A stretch of 53,902 nucleotides of DNA. It comes from Bacteroidales bacterium (GTDB lineage Bacteria > Bacteroidota > Bacteroidia > Bacteroidales > UBA1715). Positions within the stretch are counted from its first letter, which is position 1, and each line of letters starts with the position of its first letter. The notes under the pieces are model-generated. The model was not told where the DNA came from and made no database searches. It saw only the letters and a program-made list of their open reading frames with translations. Both the position numbers and the translations under genes were made by a program. Of the stretch, positions 40,566 through 48,706 are shown one piece after another. The stretch is from assembly GCA_016714605.1 (NCBI GenBank), contig JADKDL010000022.1:1-53902 (forward strand), written 5' to 3'.

Positions 40566-40890
40566 AATATTGAATTTCCACCCCTCTAATCCTCATTTCT
40601 TACCTACAATATTGACTTTCTACACAACAACAGAGGATTTCTTCGACCTGATATTGGATTTCCATTTATAAAATCCGATTTTCACGATGCAAATTATGAT
40701 TTTCTTTGACACAAACAAATATTTCGACTCAAAAAATATGATTTTCCATAAAACAAATTCGCATATCTTGATAACAATACCGAATTTCTTTCAAATAATC
40801 GTTGATTTCACTATTATAATCGCTCATTTCTTTTCATCAATCGTTAATTTCTCTGATTTGATAAGTAATTTCCTTGTTGATAATTCCCAA
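40566..40890. repeat. Decayed 21-bp-phased GATTTYC repeats
   Basis: Motifs GATTTCC, GATTTTC, GAATTTC and AATTTCC recur at spacings of about 20-22 bp (or 42) across about 320 bp, with little conservation between them. It occupies most of the gap before IS copy 1. A 140-codon plus-strand frame crosses it and a hairpin copy, and is not supported as a gene. Confidence 0.5.
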
Positions 40891-40959
40891 AACCCTGACA
40901 CGATAGACAAAAAACAAATAGCATACGTTCAAGCCAACCCGCCCATCCCTTCGCTGTCA

Positions 40960-41022
40960 GGCACATTTGCAAGCCCACACGAGCCAACGCTCCAATCCAA
41001 AGGCTTGCAAAAGAGCCTGCCA
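40960..41022 (+). repeat. Two-stem cassette-associated hairpin, copy 4 (end of cassette 4)
   Basis: Outer stem CAGGC/GCCTG, internal loop ACA/AGA, inner stem TTTGCAAGCC/GGCTTGCAAA (40966-40975, 41002-41011), and apical loop with CACACGAGCCAACGCTCCAA. It lies about 100 bp before the attC-like site's R'' box. Confidence 0.75.
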
Positions 41023-41427
41023 GCCCATCCCGCCCAACCGCACCGAGAAAGGGCAGCACGTCGATTGAAAAGATTGCGTATATTTGACGAAAAATTGACA
41101 AAAAAATAAATCGCCAGTGCCTAATAAACAGGAATCTGAGCGGTCTGCAAGACCCAGCGATGATTCTGTGTTGAACTACATCCCGGCACTATTCTGCTGC
41201 GAGTGCAAAAATCCTGACATTTTTCTATGTACTTATTGAGGTTTTTTTATCGTTTTGGAGAGAGAGAATTGATATTGAAGCCAATGTTTTTTACACAGAC
41301 AACTCAATTTTGAAGTTAAAAAATCATTGTATTCGACTTATTATCATAGCATTTCAGTGTTTTTGTTGCAATAGACAATAAGAATCCTGTACTCATTGAA
41401 AATGAGTTTACAACAGGGGGTTCTAAA

Positions 41428-42600
41428 TCACTTATTACTCACAAAATAAGACACATAAGCAGACAAATCCGGCGAACGTATTCTCGGAATTTCTTCTACG
41501 ATAATCATCCGCCCTGTTTTGCAAACTGGACATGTGCATACATCAATTCCTGTAAGTCGCTTGAACCGTTCCTGCTTGGTTTCGGAAGGTTTGCCTTGCT
41601 TTATAATTTGCTCAATATCAGGCTTCGTCTCTGGTACAAATTGCAAATCAAGCCTACGTTTTAGGGTATGATTGTAAATTCCGTAGCGACGAATTTTCAC
41701 AAAACGACTGGGGAAAATATGCAGACAAAATCGCCTGAGAAACTCTACCCCATCTAGAGTAACGGGTTTTTCGTTGCATTATCACGGTAATCTTTGGCAA
41801 TGAAAGTAACCTTTCCGTCTTTAATACTGAGTATCCGCTGATTGGTAATAGCCACACGGTGCGTGTATTGTCCCAGATATTTGACCACATGCTCGGCACT
41901 TGCTAGAGCCGGCTCACAATGTACCACCCATTTCTTAGAGTATGCACTCTGAATGGCATGGTTAAACTGACCTAAACCTGTTGTTTACGCAGACTACGCT
42001 TCAAACTATCAAGAAACTTGCCCAGAAACATTGCACTAAGTTGCTGTACCGGAAACAGAAATCGACCATCGGCACCCAGATTTTTCCATTGCCCTTTGAG
42101 AGAATATTCGGCAGCAGGCACAATACAATGAATATGAGGATGTAATGACAGATTCTGTCCCCAAGTATGCAATACACAAACAGCACCACCCTCAACGCCA
42201 AAATGGGTATAAAAGAAGGTCTGAAGCGTACCCCAAACCGCCGAAAAAAGGTGTTCGTAAAACTGCCTATCATTCCAAAGACATATTGTATTCAACTCAT
42301 GGGGCAGCGTAAAATAATGTGATAATGCTTTATGGATAAAGTAGATTGCACTAAATCGTCAATCCAAAAAGCCTGTTTAGCAGCCTGACATTTGGGGCAA
42401 TGACGGTCGCCACAACTGTTGTAACGATACCGAACCGAACCGCAACAATCGCAGACCTCCTTGTGTCCGCCCAAAACGGCAGTTCTGCACTGCAAAATCT
42501 TGTTCATAACCTTTATTTGCAAAGGCTTAAGCTTTTCATTTTCAGATAATTCATTACCAAACAATCGCACCACATCAGCCAATTCGCATGGGCTATTCAT
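41428..42600 (-). pseudogene. tnp: IS91-family HUH transposase, copy 1, multiply frameshifted
   Basis: Pieces in order are the zinc-binding start (MNSPCELADVVRLFGNELSE; CDCCGSVRYRYNSCGDRHCPKC), STLSIKHYHIIL, NTICLWNDRQFYEHLFSAVWG, the HUH motif HPHIHCIVPAAE, and the C-terminal region ending DLSAYVSYFVSNK. Compared with copy 2, single bases are missing in homopolymer runs near 42,310, 41,975 and 41,767. At the site where copy 2 is broken (near 42,367) this copy is intact, so an intact transposase can be pieced together from the two. The start at 42600 overlaps the recombinase stop by 8 nt. Confidence 0.85.
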
Positions 42601-43501
42601 TATTTTGTTTCTTGTAATTGTACAAAGTATCCAACGGACTGTGCGGCTTAATGAGCGGACACTGAGCCACATGCAAATAAAGCATGGTTGTAGTAATATC
42701 GGCATGCCCGAGCAATTCTTTGAGCGTCACTATATTAATGCCCTGCTCCAGCAAATGAGTTGCATAACTGTGCCGAAGCGAATGCAGGTTTACATCTTTG
42801 GTTATAGATGTTTTCTTAAGATTCTCACGCATCACCCACGAAAGCCCTCTTACACTGTATTTTCCATCAGCTTCTTTGCCGTTGAAAAGCCAAATATGTG
42901 GATTTTCAGCCATAAGATATTTTTTAAGTCCTTGTGCCATCGCATCTGCCAAAGGCACAATTCTATCTTTTTTACCCTTGCTTTGGCGAATATGAATGGT
43001 CATACGCAGAAAATCTATATCAGAAATTTTCAAATTTATAACCTCCGACCACGCAACCCAGCCGAATAGATAAGTGAAAGCACGATACGTTGCTTGAGTA
43101 GTTGTGGAGCCGAAAGCTCTTTAAGTTCCTTATGGTTAAGAATAACGGGCAGCTTATTATCCTTTTTGAGCGAAGGCAGAGCAATAGCTTTTTTGTTCAT
43201 ACCAAGCAGTCGGTAATAATAACGCAGACCATAGACCATGTGCTTGAAACTACTGCGCGAGGGCGAATTTTTATCGAGTGCCAAAGCCACCAGATACTCA
43301 TTAATTTCATCCTCCGAAATTCCTCGGGTAGTTTTTGAAAATGCAGACAAAACAGAGCAATCCGGCGGATATAATTTTGGAGCGTACTCATACTTTGTCC
43401 CTGCAGCACCACTTGGTTTTCGAGTTTTTCACCACAGCCTCAAACCCCGGAACGGCCAATATAGCCCGTTCCACGATAGTTAATTCAGATTTTTTTCTCA
43501 T
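42593..43501 (-). pseudogene. Tyrosine recombinase of IS copy 1, frameshifted
   Basis: Equivalent to the intact 304-residue protein in copy 2, but with 6 bases lost in four places: near 43,425, 43,320, 43,118 and 43,048. The catalytic part is readable: KGKKDRIVPLADAMAQGLKKYL, HSLRHSYATHLLEQG, GHADI, TTTMLYLHV. Residues after IVPLA differ from copy 2 (ADAMAQGLKKYLMAENPH versus AHSMMVGLRKYLKAENPH) within an otherwise almost identical gene. Confidence 0.85.
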
Positions 43502-43603
43502 AAGGTTATTGTTTTAAATTAATAAAACAATAAGTTACAAGTATTTGTGTTTGAAGTAAATTTATGTACTTTTGTCAGAAGCTATCCCGGAGGGATTTAG
43601 TTC

Positions 43604-43729
43604 AACAATGTATATACAAAATAGGCGTGATAGTAGTAAATTAAACGGTTGTAGCCCGCTTCAAATTCGTAACGGTTTGATAAGTTTGAAGCCCGCAATC
43701 GCCTACTTTGCATATACTCAACGTTAGGG
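43604..43729 (+). other. attC-like site 4, right part (R'' separated by IS copy 1)
   Basis: With R'' GTGCCTAA at 41117-41124 on the other side of the IS, the site continues AAC, AAT, and an 18-nt arm (43610-43627) that pairs with 43700-43717 at 16 of 18 positions. Then TCAAC and the crossover G/TTAGGG at 43723/43724. Both mismatches are A opposite C. The centre has GTAGCCCGC and CAAATTCGTAACGG, like site 2. Confidence 0.85.
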
Positions 43730-43748
43730 GGCATAAAAAGAAACGACA

Positions 43749-45011
43749 ATGAAACGATTATTATTTATTTTAGCAAGTCTGCAATTGACAGCATGTCACG
43801 GACAGACAAATGAGAAGAAACAAGTTGAAACAGACTCAAAAGACTATATGAAAATAGTATATGAGCAATGTTCTAAACCTGACATTATTGAAGTCGAATC
43901 AACAACAGATGGATATGTTGAAGTTGAATACTTATGCGATGGTAAACGCTATGAAATAGGTATAAGAAATAATACATTGTTGTTTAGTGAACACTCTGTA
44001 AACCTTAATGAAATCCCTTTAGACAAAATTAATCGCAAACTTGAAAAAAAATATCAAGGGTGGACACTTGACGAGGTTTCACAAGTTAAAACAAACGACA
44101 CTACTTTTCTGAAAGTTGAAATATTAAAAGACGGAATTGAGCAGAATTTGTATTTTACAAACGACGGAAAGTGGTTTAAAATAAAACCAATAGATATATC
44201 TTCGACGCTCGATTTTAATGCTGTTGAAAGGAATATCATGTATAAATCCGCAAAATATAAATTCCACAAACCCGATAGCGTGTATGAGATGCCCGATTTA
44301 TTGAAAGAAGTTTCGGGTATAGCTTTAAGTTCTGAAAATGTTATTTACTGCATTCAAGATGAAATCGGTTCCATATTCGCATATGATTTAAAAAAACAGG
44401 AAATTTCTAATTCTTACCGATTTACTGATATTGGAGATTTTGAAGATTTAGCCATTAATAAAAACATTGTTTATGTTCTAAGAAGTGATGGAAATTTATT
44501 TGTGTATGATTTTAAAAATAAAACAAAAACATCACAAACCATGCTTCAGATAAGTTCTTTGAATATCGAGGGGATTTGTTTTAGTGACGGTTATATCTAC
44601 ATCGCATGTAAAGATGCTTTAGTCAATCATGTTGAATCAAAACGGATGATTTATAGAGTAAAAGCGAATAACTTAGATAAAATTGAACCTTATCTTGAAA
44701 TAAACATTGATGATTTATATAAGTTTTTAACTAAAAATTATTCTGAATTAGGAATTACAAAAATTCTATTTAATCCTTCATCAATTGCAATTCACCCGAA
44801 AACTAAAGAAATGTATGTATTGTCTGCTTCCGACAGGTTTATTGCAATATACAAGGACAAACAATTAATAAATATAATTCCTTTGTCCGCTGAAACATAC
44901 TATAAACCGGAAGGATTATCTTTTTATGAAAACGGTGATTTATTAATATCGTCAGAGGGAGATAAAAAAGGTTTTGTAACGGGAACGATAAATTTAATAA
45001 AGAATGAATAA
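43749..45011 (+). CDS. SdiA-regulated-like lipoprotein (beta-propeller), cassette 5
   Basis: This 420-residue protein has a lipoprotein signal (MKRLLFILASLQLTAC). Residues about 40-150 form a small alpha-beta region (VEVEYLCDGKRYEIGIRNN, LEKKYQGWTLDEVSQVK) like PepSY/BamC-type folds. The C-terminal propeller (LLKEVSGIALSSENVIYCIQDE, DFEDLAINKNIVYVLRSDGN, LNIEGICFSDGYIYIACKDA, KPEGLSFYENGDLLISSEGD) has the SdiA-regulated pattern. It is the only gene in its cassette, starts 25 nt after the junction without its own promoter, and ends just before R''. It is intact. The substrate or partner is unknown. Confidence 0.8.
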   Translation: MKRLLFILASLQLTACHGQTNEKKQVETDSKDYMKIVYEQCSKPDIIEVESTTDGYVEVEYLCDGKRYEIGIRNNTLLFSEHSVNLNEIPLDKINRKLEKKYQGWTLDEVSQVKTNDTTFLKVEILKDGIEQNLYFTNDGKWFKIKPIDISSTLDFNAVERNIMYKSAKYKFHKPDSVYEMPDLLKEVSGIALSSENVIYCIQDEIGSIFAYDLKKQEISNSYRFTDIGDFEDLAINKNIVYVLRSDGNLFVYDFKNKTKTSQTMLQISSLNIEGICFSDGYIYIACKDALVNHVESKRMIYRVKANNLDKIEPYLEINIDDLYKFLTKNYSELGITKILFNPSSIAIHPKTKEMYVLSASDRFIAIYKDKQLINIIPLSAETYYKPEGLSFYENGDLLISSEGDKKGFVTGTINLIKNE

Positions 45012-45330
45012 TTTACGCCCCCTAATAAACAGGAATCTGAGCGGTCTGCAAGACCCAGCGATGATTCTGTGTTGAACTACATCCCGGCACTATTCTGCTG
45101 CGAGTGCAAAAATCCTGACATTTTTCTATGTACTTATTGAGGTTTTTTTATCGTTTTGGAGAGAGAGAATTGATATTGAAGCCAATGTTTTTTACACAGA
45201 CAACTCAATTTTGAAGTTAAAAAATCATTGTATTCGACTTATTATCATAGCATTTCAGTGTTTTTTGTTCGCAATAGACAATAAGAATCCTGTACTCATT
45301 GAAAATGAGTTTACAACAGGGGGGTCTAAA

Positions 45331-46505
45331 TCACTTATTACTCACAAAATAAGACACATAAGCAGACAAATCCGGCGAACGTATTCTCGGAATTTCTTCT
45401 ACGATAATCATCCGCCCTGTTTTGCAAACTGGACATGTGCATACATCAATTCCTGTAAGTCGCTTGAACCGTTCCTGCTTGGTTTCGGAAGGTTTGCCTT
45501 GCTTTATAATTTGCTCAATATCAGGCTTCGTCTCTGGTACAAATTGCAAATCAAGCCTACGTTTTAGGGTATGATTATAAATTCCGTAGCGACGAATTTT
45601 CACAAAACGACTGGGCAAAATATGCAGACAAAATCGCCTGAGAAACTCTACCCCATCTAGAGTAACGGGTTTTTTCGTTGCATTATCACGGTAATCTTTG
45701 GCAATGAAGGTAACCTTTCCGTCTTTAATACTGAGTATCCGCTGATTGGTAATAGCCACACGGTGCGTGTATTGTCCCAGATATTTGACCACATGCTCGG
45801 CACTTGCTAGAGCCGGCTCACAATGCACTACCCACTTCTTAGAGTATGCACTCTGAATGGCATGGTTAAACTGACTCAAAACCTGTTGTTTACGCAAACA
45901 TCGCTTCAAACTATCAAGAAACTTGCCCAGAAACATTGCACTAAGTTGCTGTACCGGAAACAGAAATCGACCATCGGCACCCAGATTTTTCCATTGCCCT
46001 TTGAGAGAATATCCGGCAGCAGGCACAATACAATGAATATGAGGATGTAATGACAGATTCTGTCCCCAAGTATGCAATACACAAACAGCACCACCCTCAA
46101 CGCCAAAATGGGTATAAAAGAAGGTCTGAAGCGTACCCCAAACCGCCGAAAAAAGGTGTTCGTAAAACTGCCTATCATTCCAAAGACATATTGTATTCAA
46201 CTCATGGGGCAGCGTAAAAATAATGTGATAATGCTTTATGGATAAAGTAGATTGCACTAAATCGTCAATCCAAAAGCCTGTTTAGCAGCCTGACATTTGG
46301 GACAATGACGGTCGCCACAACTGTTGTAACGATACCGAACCGAACCGCAACAATCGCAGACCTCCTTGTGTCCGCCCAAAACGGCAGTTCTGCACTGCAA
46401 AATCTTGTTCATAACCTTTATTTGCAAAGGCTTAAGCTTTTCATTTTCAGATAATTCATTACCAAACAATCGCACCACATCAGCCAATTCGCATGGGCTA
46501 TTCAT
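45331..46505 (-). pseudogene. tnp: IS91-family HUH transposase, copy 2, one frameshift
   Basis: The product begins MNSPCELADVVRLFGNELSE with a zinc-binding domain (CDCCGSVRYRYNSCGDRHCPKC). One A is missing near 46,270 (AAKQAF to WIDDLVQ). The remaining 300 residues are open: STLSIKHYHIIFTLPHELN, the HUH motif HPHIHCIVPAAGYSLKG, LGQYTHRVAITNQRILS, a C-terminal CTCPVCKTGRMIIVEEIP zinc-like motif, and an end SYFVSNK. With the base restored it has about 391 residues. The HUH motif implies single-strand rolling-circle transposition. It overlaps the upstream recombinase gene by 8 nt. Confidence 0.9.
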
Positions 46506-47412
46506 TATTTTGTTTCTTGTAATTGTACAAAGTATCCAACGGACTGTGCGGCTTAATGAGCGGACACTGAGCCACATGCAAATAAAGCATGGTTGTAGTA
46601 ATATCGGCATGCCCGAGCAATTCTTTGAGCGTCACTATATTAATGCCCTGCTCCAGCAAATGAGTTGCATAACTGTGCCGAAGCGAATGCAGGTTTACAT
46701 CTTTGGTTATAGATGTTTTCTTAAGATTCTCACGCATCACCCACGAAAGCCCTCTTACACTGTATTTTCCATCAGCTTCTTTGCCGTTGAAAAGCCAAAT
46801 ATGTGGATTTTCAGCCTTCAGATATTTTCGCAGACCAACCATCATTGAATGAGCCAAAGGCACAATTCTATCTTTTTTACCCTTACTTTGGCGAATATGA
46901 ATGGTCATACGCAGAAAATCTATATCAGAAATTTTCAAATTTATAACCTCCTGACCACGCAACCCAGCCGAATAGATAAGTGAAAGCACGATACGTTGCT
47001 TGAGTAGTTGTGGAGCCGAAAAAAGCTCTTTAAGTTCCTGATGGTTAAGAATAACGGGCAGCTTATTATCCTTTTTGAGCGAAGGCAGAGCAATAGCTTT
47101 TTTGTTCATACCAAGCAGTCGGTAATAATAACGCAGACCATAGACCATGTGCTTGAAACTACTGCGCGAGGGCGAATTTTTATCGAGTGCCAAAGCCACC
47201 AGATACTCATTAATTTCATCCTCCGAAATTTCCTCGGGTAGTTTTTGAAAATGCAGACAAAACAGAGCAATCCGGCGGATATAATTTTGGAGCGTACTCA
47301 TACTTTGTCCCCGCAGCACCACTTGGTTTTCGAGTTTTTTCACCACAGCCTCAAACCCCGGAACGGCCAATATAGCCCGTTCCACGATAGTTAATTCAGA
47401 TTTTTTTCTCAT
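46498..47412 (-). CDS. Tyrosine recombinase carried by the IS91-like element
   Basis: This intact 304-residue protein has a core-binding domain (MSTLQNYIRRIALFCLHFQK; NSPSRSSFKHMVYGLRYYYR) and a catalytic domain with Arg in SAGLRGQEVINL, Lys in QSKGKKDRIVPL, HSLRHSYATHLLEQG, GHADI and Tyr in TTTMLYLHV. It ends KPHSPLDTLYNYKKQNNE. Some IS91-group elements carry such an extra integrase. Its gene is upstream of and overlaps the transposase gene by 8 nt (ATGAATAG). Both element copies sit in attC-like boxes, so this enzyme is a candidate for recognising those structured sites; that is inference. Confidence 0.9.
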   Translation of the reverse strand: MRKKSELTIVERAILAVPGFEAVVKKLENQVVLRGQSMSTLQNYIRRIALFCLHFQKLPEEISEDEINEYLVALALDKNSPSRSSFKHMVYGLRYYYRLLGMNKKAIALPSLKKDNKLPVILNHQELKELFSAPQLLKQRIVLSLIYSAGLRGQEVINLKISDIDFLRMTIHIRQSKGKKDRIVPLAHSMMVGLRKYLKAENPHIWLFNGKEADGKYSVRGLSWVMRENLKKTSITKDVNLHSLRHSYATHLLEQGINIVTLKELLGHADITTTMLYLHVAQCPLIKPHSPLDTLYNYKKQNNE

Positions 47413-47514
47413 AAGGTTATTGTTTTAAATTAATAAAACAATAAGTTACAAGTATTTGTGTTTGAAGTAAATTTATGTACTTTTGTCAGAAGCTATCCCG
47501 GAGGGATTTAGTTC

Positions 47515-47642
47515 AACAAGCGGTCATAAAACAGAGCGGGGGCAGTGGTAATGTGAGCGTCACAGCTCGTTGCAAAGTCCGTTTCGGTGGATAAGAAACA
47601 GCTTCGAAATCCGCTCCGATTTTATACCGCCAATCGTTGGCA
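47515..47642 (+). other. attC-like site 5, right part (R'' separated by IS copy 2)
   Basis: With R'' CCCCCTAA at 45018-45025, the site continues AAC, AA, and an arm at 47520-47539 that pairs with 47611-47630. It has about 18 Watson-Crick pairs, one A/C mismatch of the usual polarity, a bulged C at 47525 as in site 3, and a bulged T on the right. Then CAATC and the crossover G/TTGGCA at 47636/47637. The centre has CACAGCTCGTTGCAAAGTCC. Confidence 0.85.
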
Positions 47643-48040
47643 ACAAGTGTAAAAAGACAGACGACCAGACAGATACGATAGTGATAAATAATATCGAAAG
47701 TAAGGATTTAGCTTTTTGACAGGACAGTGCAAATTTGATGGAAATTTATTTTGTTTTTTTCTTCCCCCCGCAAAAAAAAAGGAAACCCCACCCACATTGC
47801 ACCCATTGCCAAAGCCACACGAGCCAACGCTACAACCAAAGCTTTGTCAAAGAGTGCAATCTTGCAGACACACCCATGCTGAATTATTCTTTTGAACATC
47901 AATTGATATTTGATAGCATTATAAAATGACATATTAGCATTTTTTTTGAATAAGCTAATTGTCGACAAAATCAAAAGAGTCATCTTGTAATTGTATTGAT
48001 AATCAAGGCAATGAATATTTATCAATAAATAAGTTCAAAA
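47643..48040. other. Leader of cassette 6, no gene seen
   Basis: This is 400 bp of noncoding sequence between the junction and the tetR promoter. It contains hairpin copy 5 at 47,796-47,860; otherwise AT-rich with homopolymer runs. Confidence 0.5.
47796..47860 (+). repeat. Two-stem cassette-associated hairpin, copy 5 (start of cassette 6)
   Basis: Outer stem ATTGCAC/GTGCAAT (47796-47802, 47854-47860), internal loop CCA/AGA, inner stem TTGCCAAAGC/GCTTTGTCAA (47806-47815, 47841-47850; one mismatch), and apical loop with CACACGAGCCAACGCTACAACC. Confidence 0.75.
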
Positions 48041-48045
48041 TAAAG

Positions 48046-48093
48046 TTGATTTTTAAAAAAACACACTATCTTTGTGAGCGAATATTCACTCAC
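48046..48093 (+). promoter_or_regulatory. Promoter and TetR-type operator of the cassette 6 efflux operon
   Basis: TTG (48046-48048), 18 nt, then TATCTTTG (48067-48074) form a Bacteroidota promoter. A 20-bp near-perfect palindrome, GTGAG..GAATATTC..CTCAC (48074-48093), overlaps the transcription start region 14 nt before the tetR ATG, and is the likely autoregulatory operator. Confidence 0.8.
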
Positions 48094-48107
48094 TTGGTTT
48101 TTATAAA

Positions 48108-48695
48108 ATGAATACAGAAATAACAGTACGGCAACAAGAGATAATAAATGTTTCACTGGAGTTAATTGCAGAAAGCGGCATACAATCTCTTACGATAAAA
48201 AATCTTGCCAAGAAAATTGGATTCGCTGAATCGGCAATATATCGACATTATGAAAATAAAATTCAAATACTATTAGCAATACTCGATTTTTTCAAGCAAA
48301 GCACAGAGCATTATTTTACGAATCGATTGGATACAAATGAAAATGCAATCATTAAAATTGAAAGTTTGTTTCATAATCATTTCACAAAGTTTTCTAATTC
48401 ACCTTCATTAGTTTCTGTAATTTTTTCAGAAGAGATTTTTCGCAACGAGGTTGAACTGGCTGAAAAAGTTAAGGAAATAATGAATAAAAACACAACAAAT
48501 CTAAAAACTATTATTGAAACCGGACAAAGAAACGGAGAAATAAGGACTGATATTGAAGCCGCCCATTTGTCTGTAATGATTATGGGGTCTTTAAGAATGT
48601 TTGTGAAGCAATGGCACATGTCAAATTACAACTTCAATTTGATTGAAAAAGGTTCAGATTTTGTCAACTCCATAAAAATATTGGTTAAAAATTAA
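48108..48695 (+). CDS. TetR/AcrR-family transcriptional regulator
   Basis: This 195-residue protein has an N-terminal helix-turn-helix (IINVSLELIAESGIQSLTIK, NLAKKIGFAESAIYRHYENK) matching the TetR DNA-binding signature. Its variable helical ligand-binding domain (FFKQSTEHYFTNRLDTNENA to NFNLIEKGSDFVNSIKIL) senses the inducer. It is the first gene of the operon and is preceded by a palindromic operator, so it probably represses itself and the downstream efflux genes. The inducing compound is unknown. It is intact. Confidence 0.92.
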   Translation: MNTEITVRQQEIINVSLELIAESGIQSLTIKNLAKKIGFAESAIYRHYENKIQILLAILDFFKQSTEHYFTNRLDTNENAIIKIESLFHNHFTKFSNSPSLVSVIFSEEIFRNEVELAEKVKEIMNKNTTNLKTIIETGQRNGEIRTDIEAAHLSVMIMGSLRMFVKQWHMSNYNFNLIEKGSDFVNSIKILVKN

Positions 48696-48706
48696 AAATT
48701 GGATAT

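Larger units (their letters stand above)
41125..43603 (-). mobile_element. IS91-like element with tyrosine recombinase, copy 1, inserted in attC-like site 4
   Basis: This unit of about 2.48 kb is shared with 45026-47514. It starts TAATAAACAGGAATC directly after R'' (GTGCCTAA, 41117-41124) and ends GGATTTAGTTC before AAC at 43604. Flanks can overlap by AA only, so there is no real target duplication, as for IS91-type rolling-circle elements. GTTGAACTAAATCCC at the right end (minus strand) recurs as GTTGAACTACATCCC about 50 bp inside the left end. Both genes in this copy are broken by small deletions, and it is 10 bp shorter than copy 2. Confidence 0.88.
45026..47514 (-). mobile_element. IS91-like element with tyrosine recombinase, copy 2, inserted in attC-like site 5
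   Basis: Starts right after R'' CCCCCTAA (45018-45025) and ends before AAC (47515), at the same position and in the same orientation as copy 1. The 300 bp before the transposase gene are noncoding. The first about 50 bp fold into a stem-loop (GGTCT GCA AGACC core, AATC/GATT outer pairs) flanked by AAACA and TGTT. The other end has a small ATCCC/GGGAT hairpin. The element is almost identical to copy 1 apart from indels and one divergent patch near 46,818-46,857. Confidence 0.9.

Noticed and set aside
40687..41109. A 140-codon plus-strand frame before IS copy 1
   Set aside because: It spans the decayed 21-bp repeats and hairpin copy 4, shows no domain, and has a low-complexity composition.
41125..47514. 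A composite transposon formed by two IS copies around the SdiA-like gene
   Set aside because: Each copy sits independently at the same point of a separate attC-like site, and there is no outer target duplication. Independent site-specific insertion explains the arrangement better.
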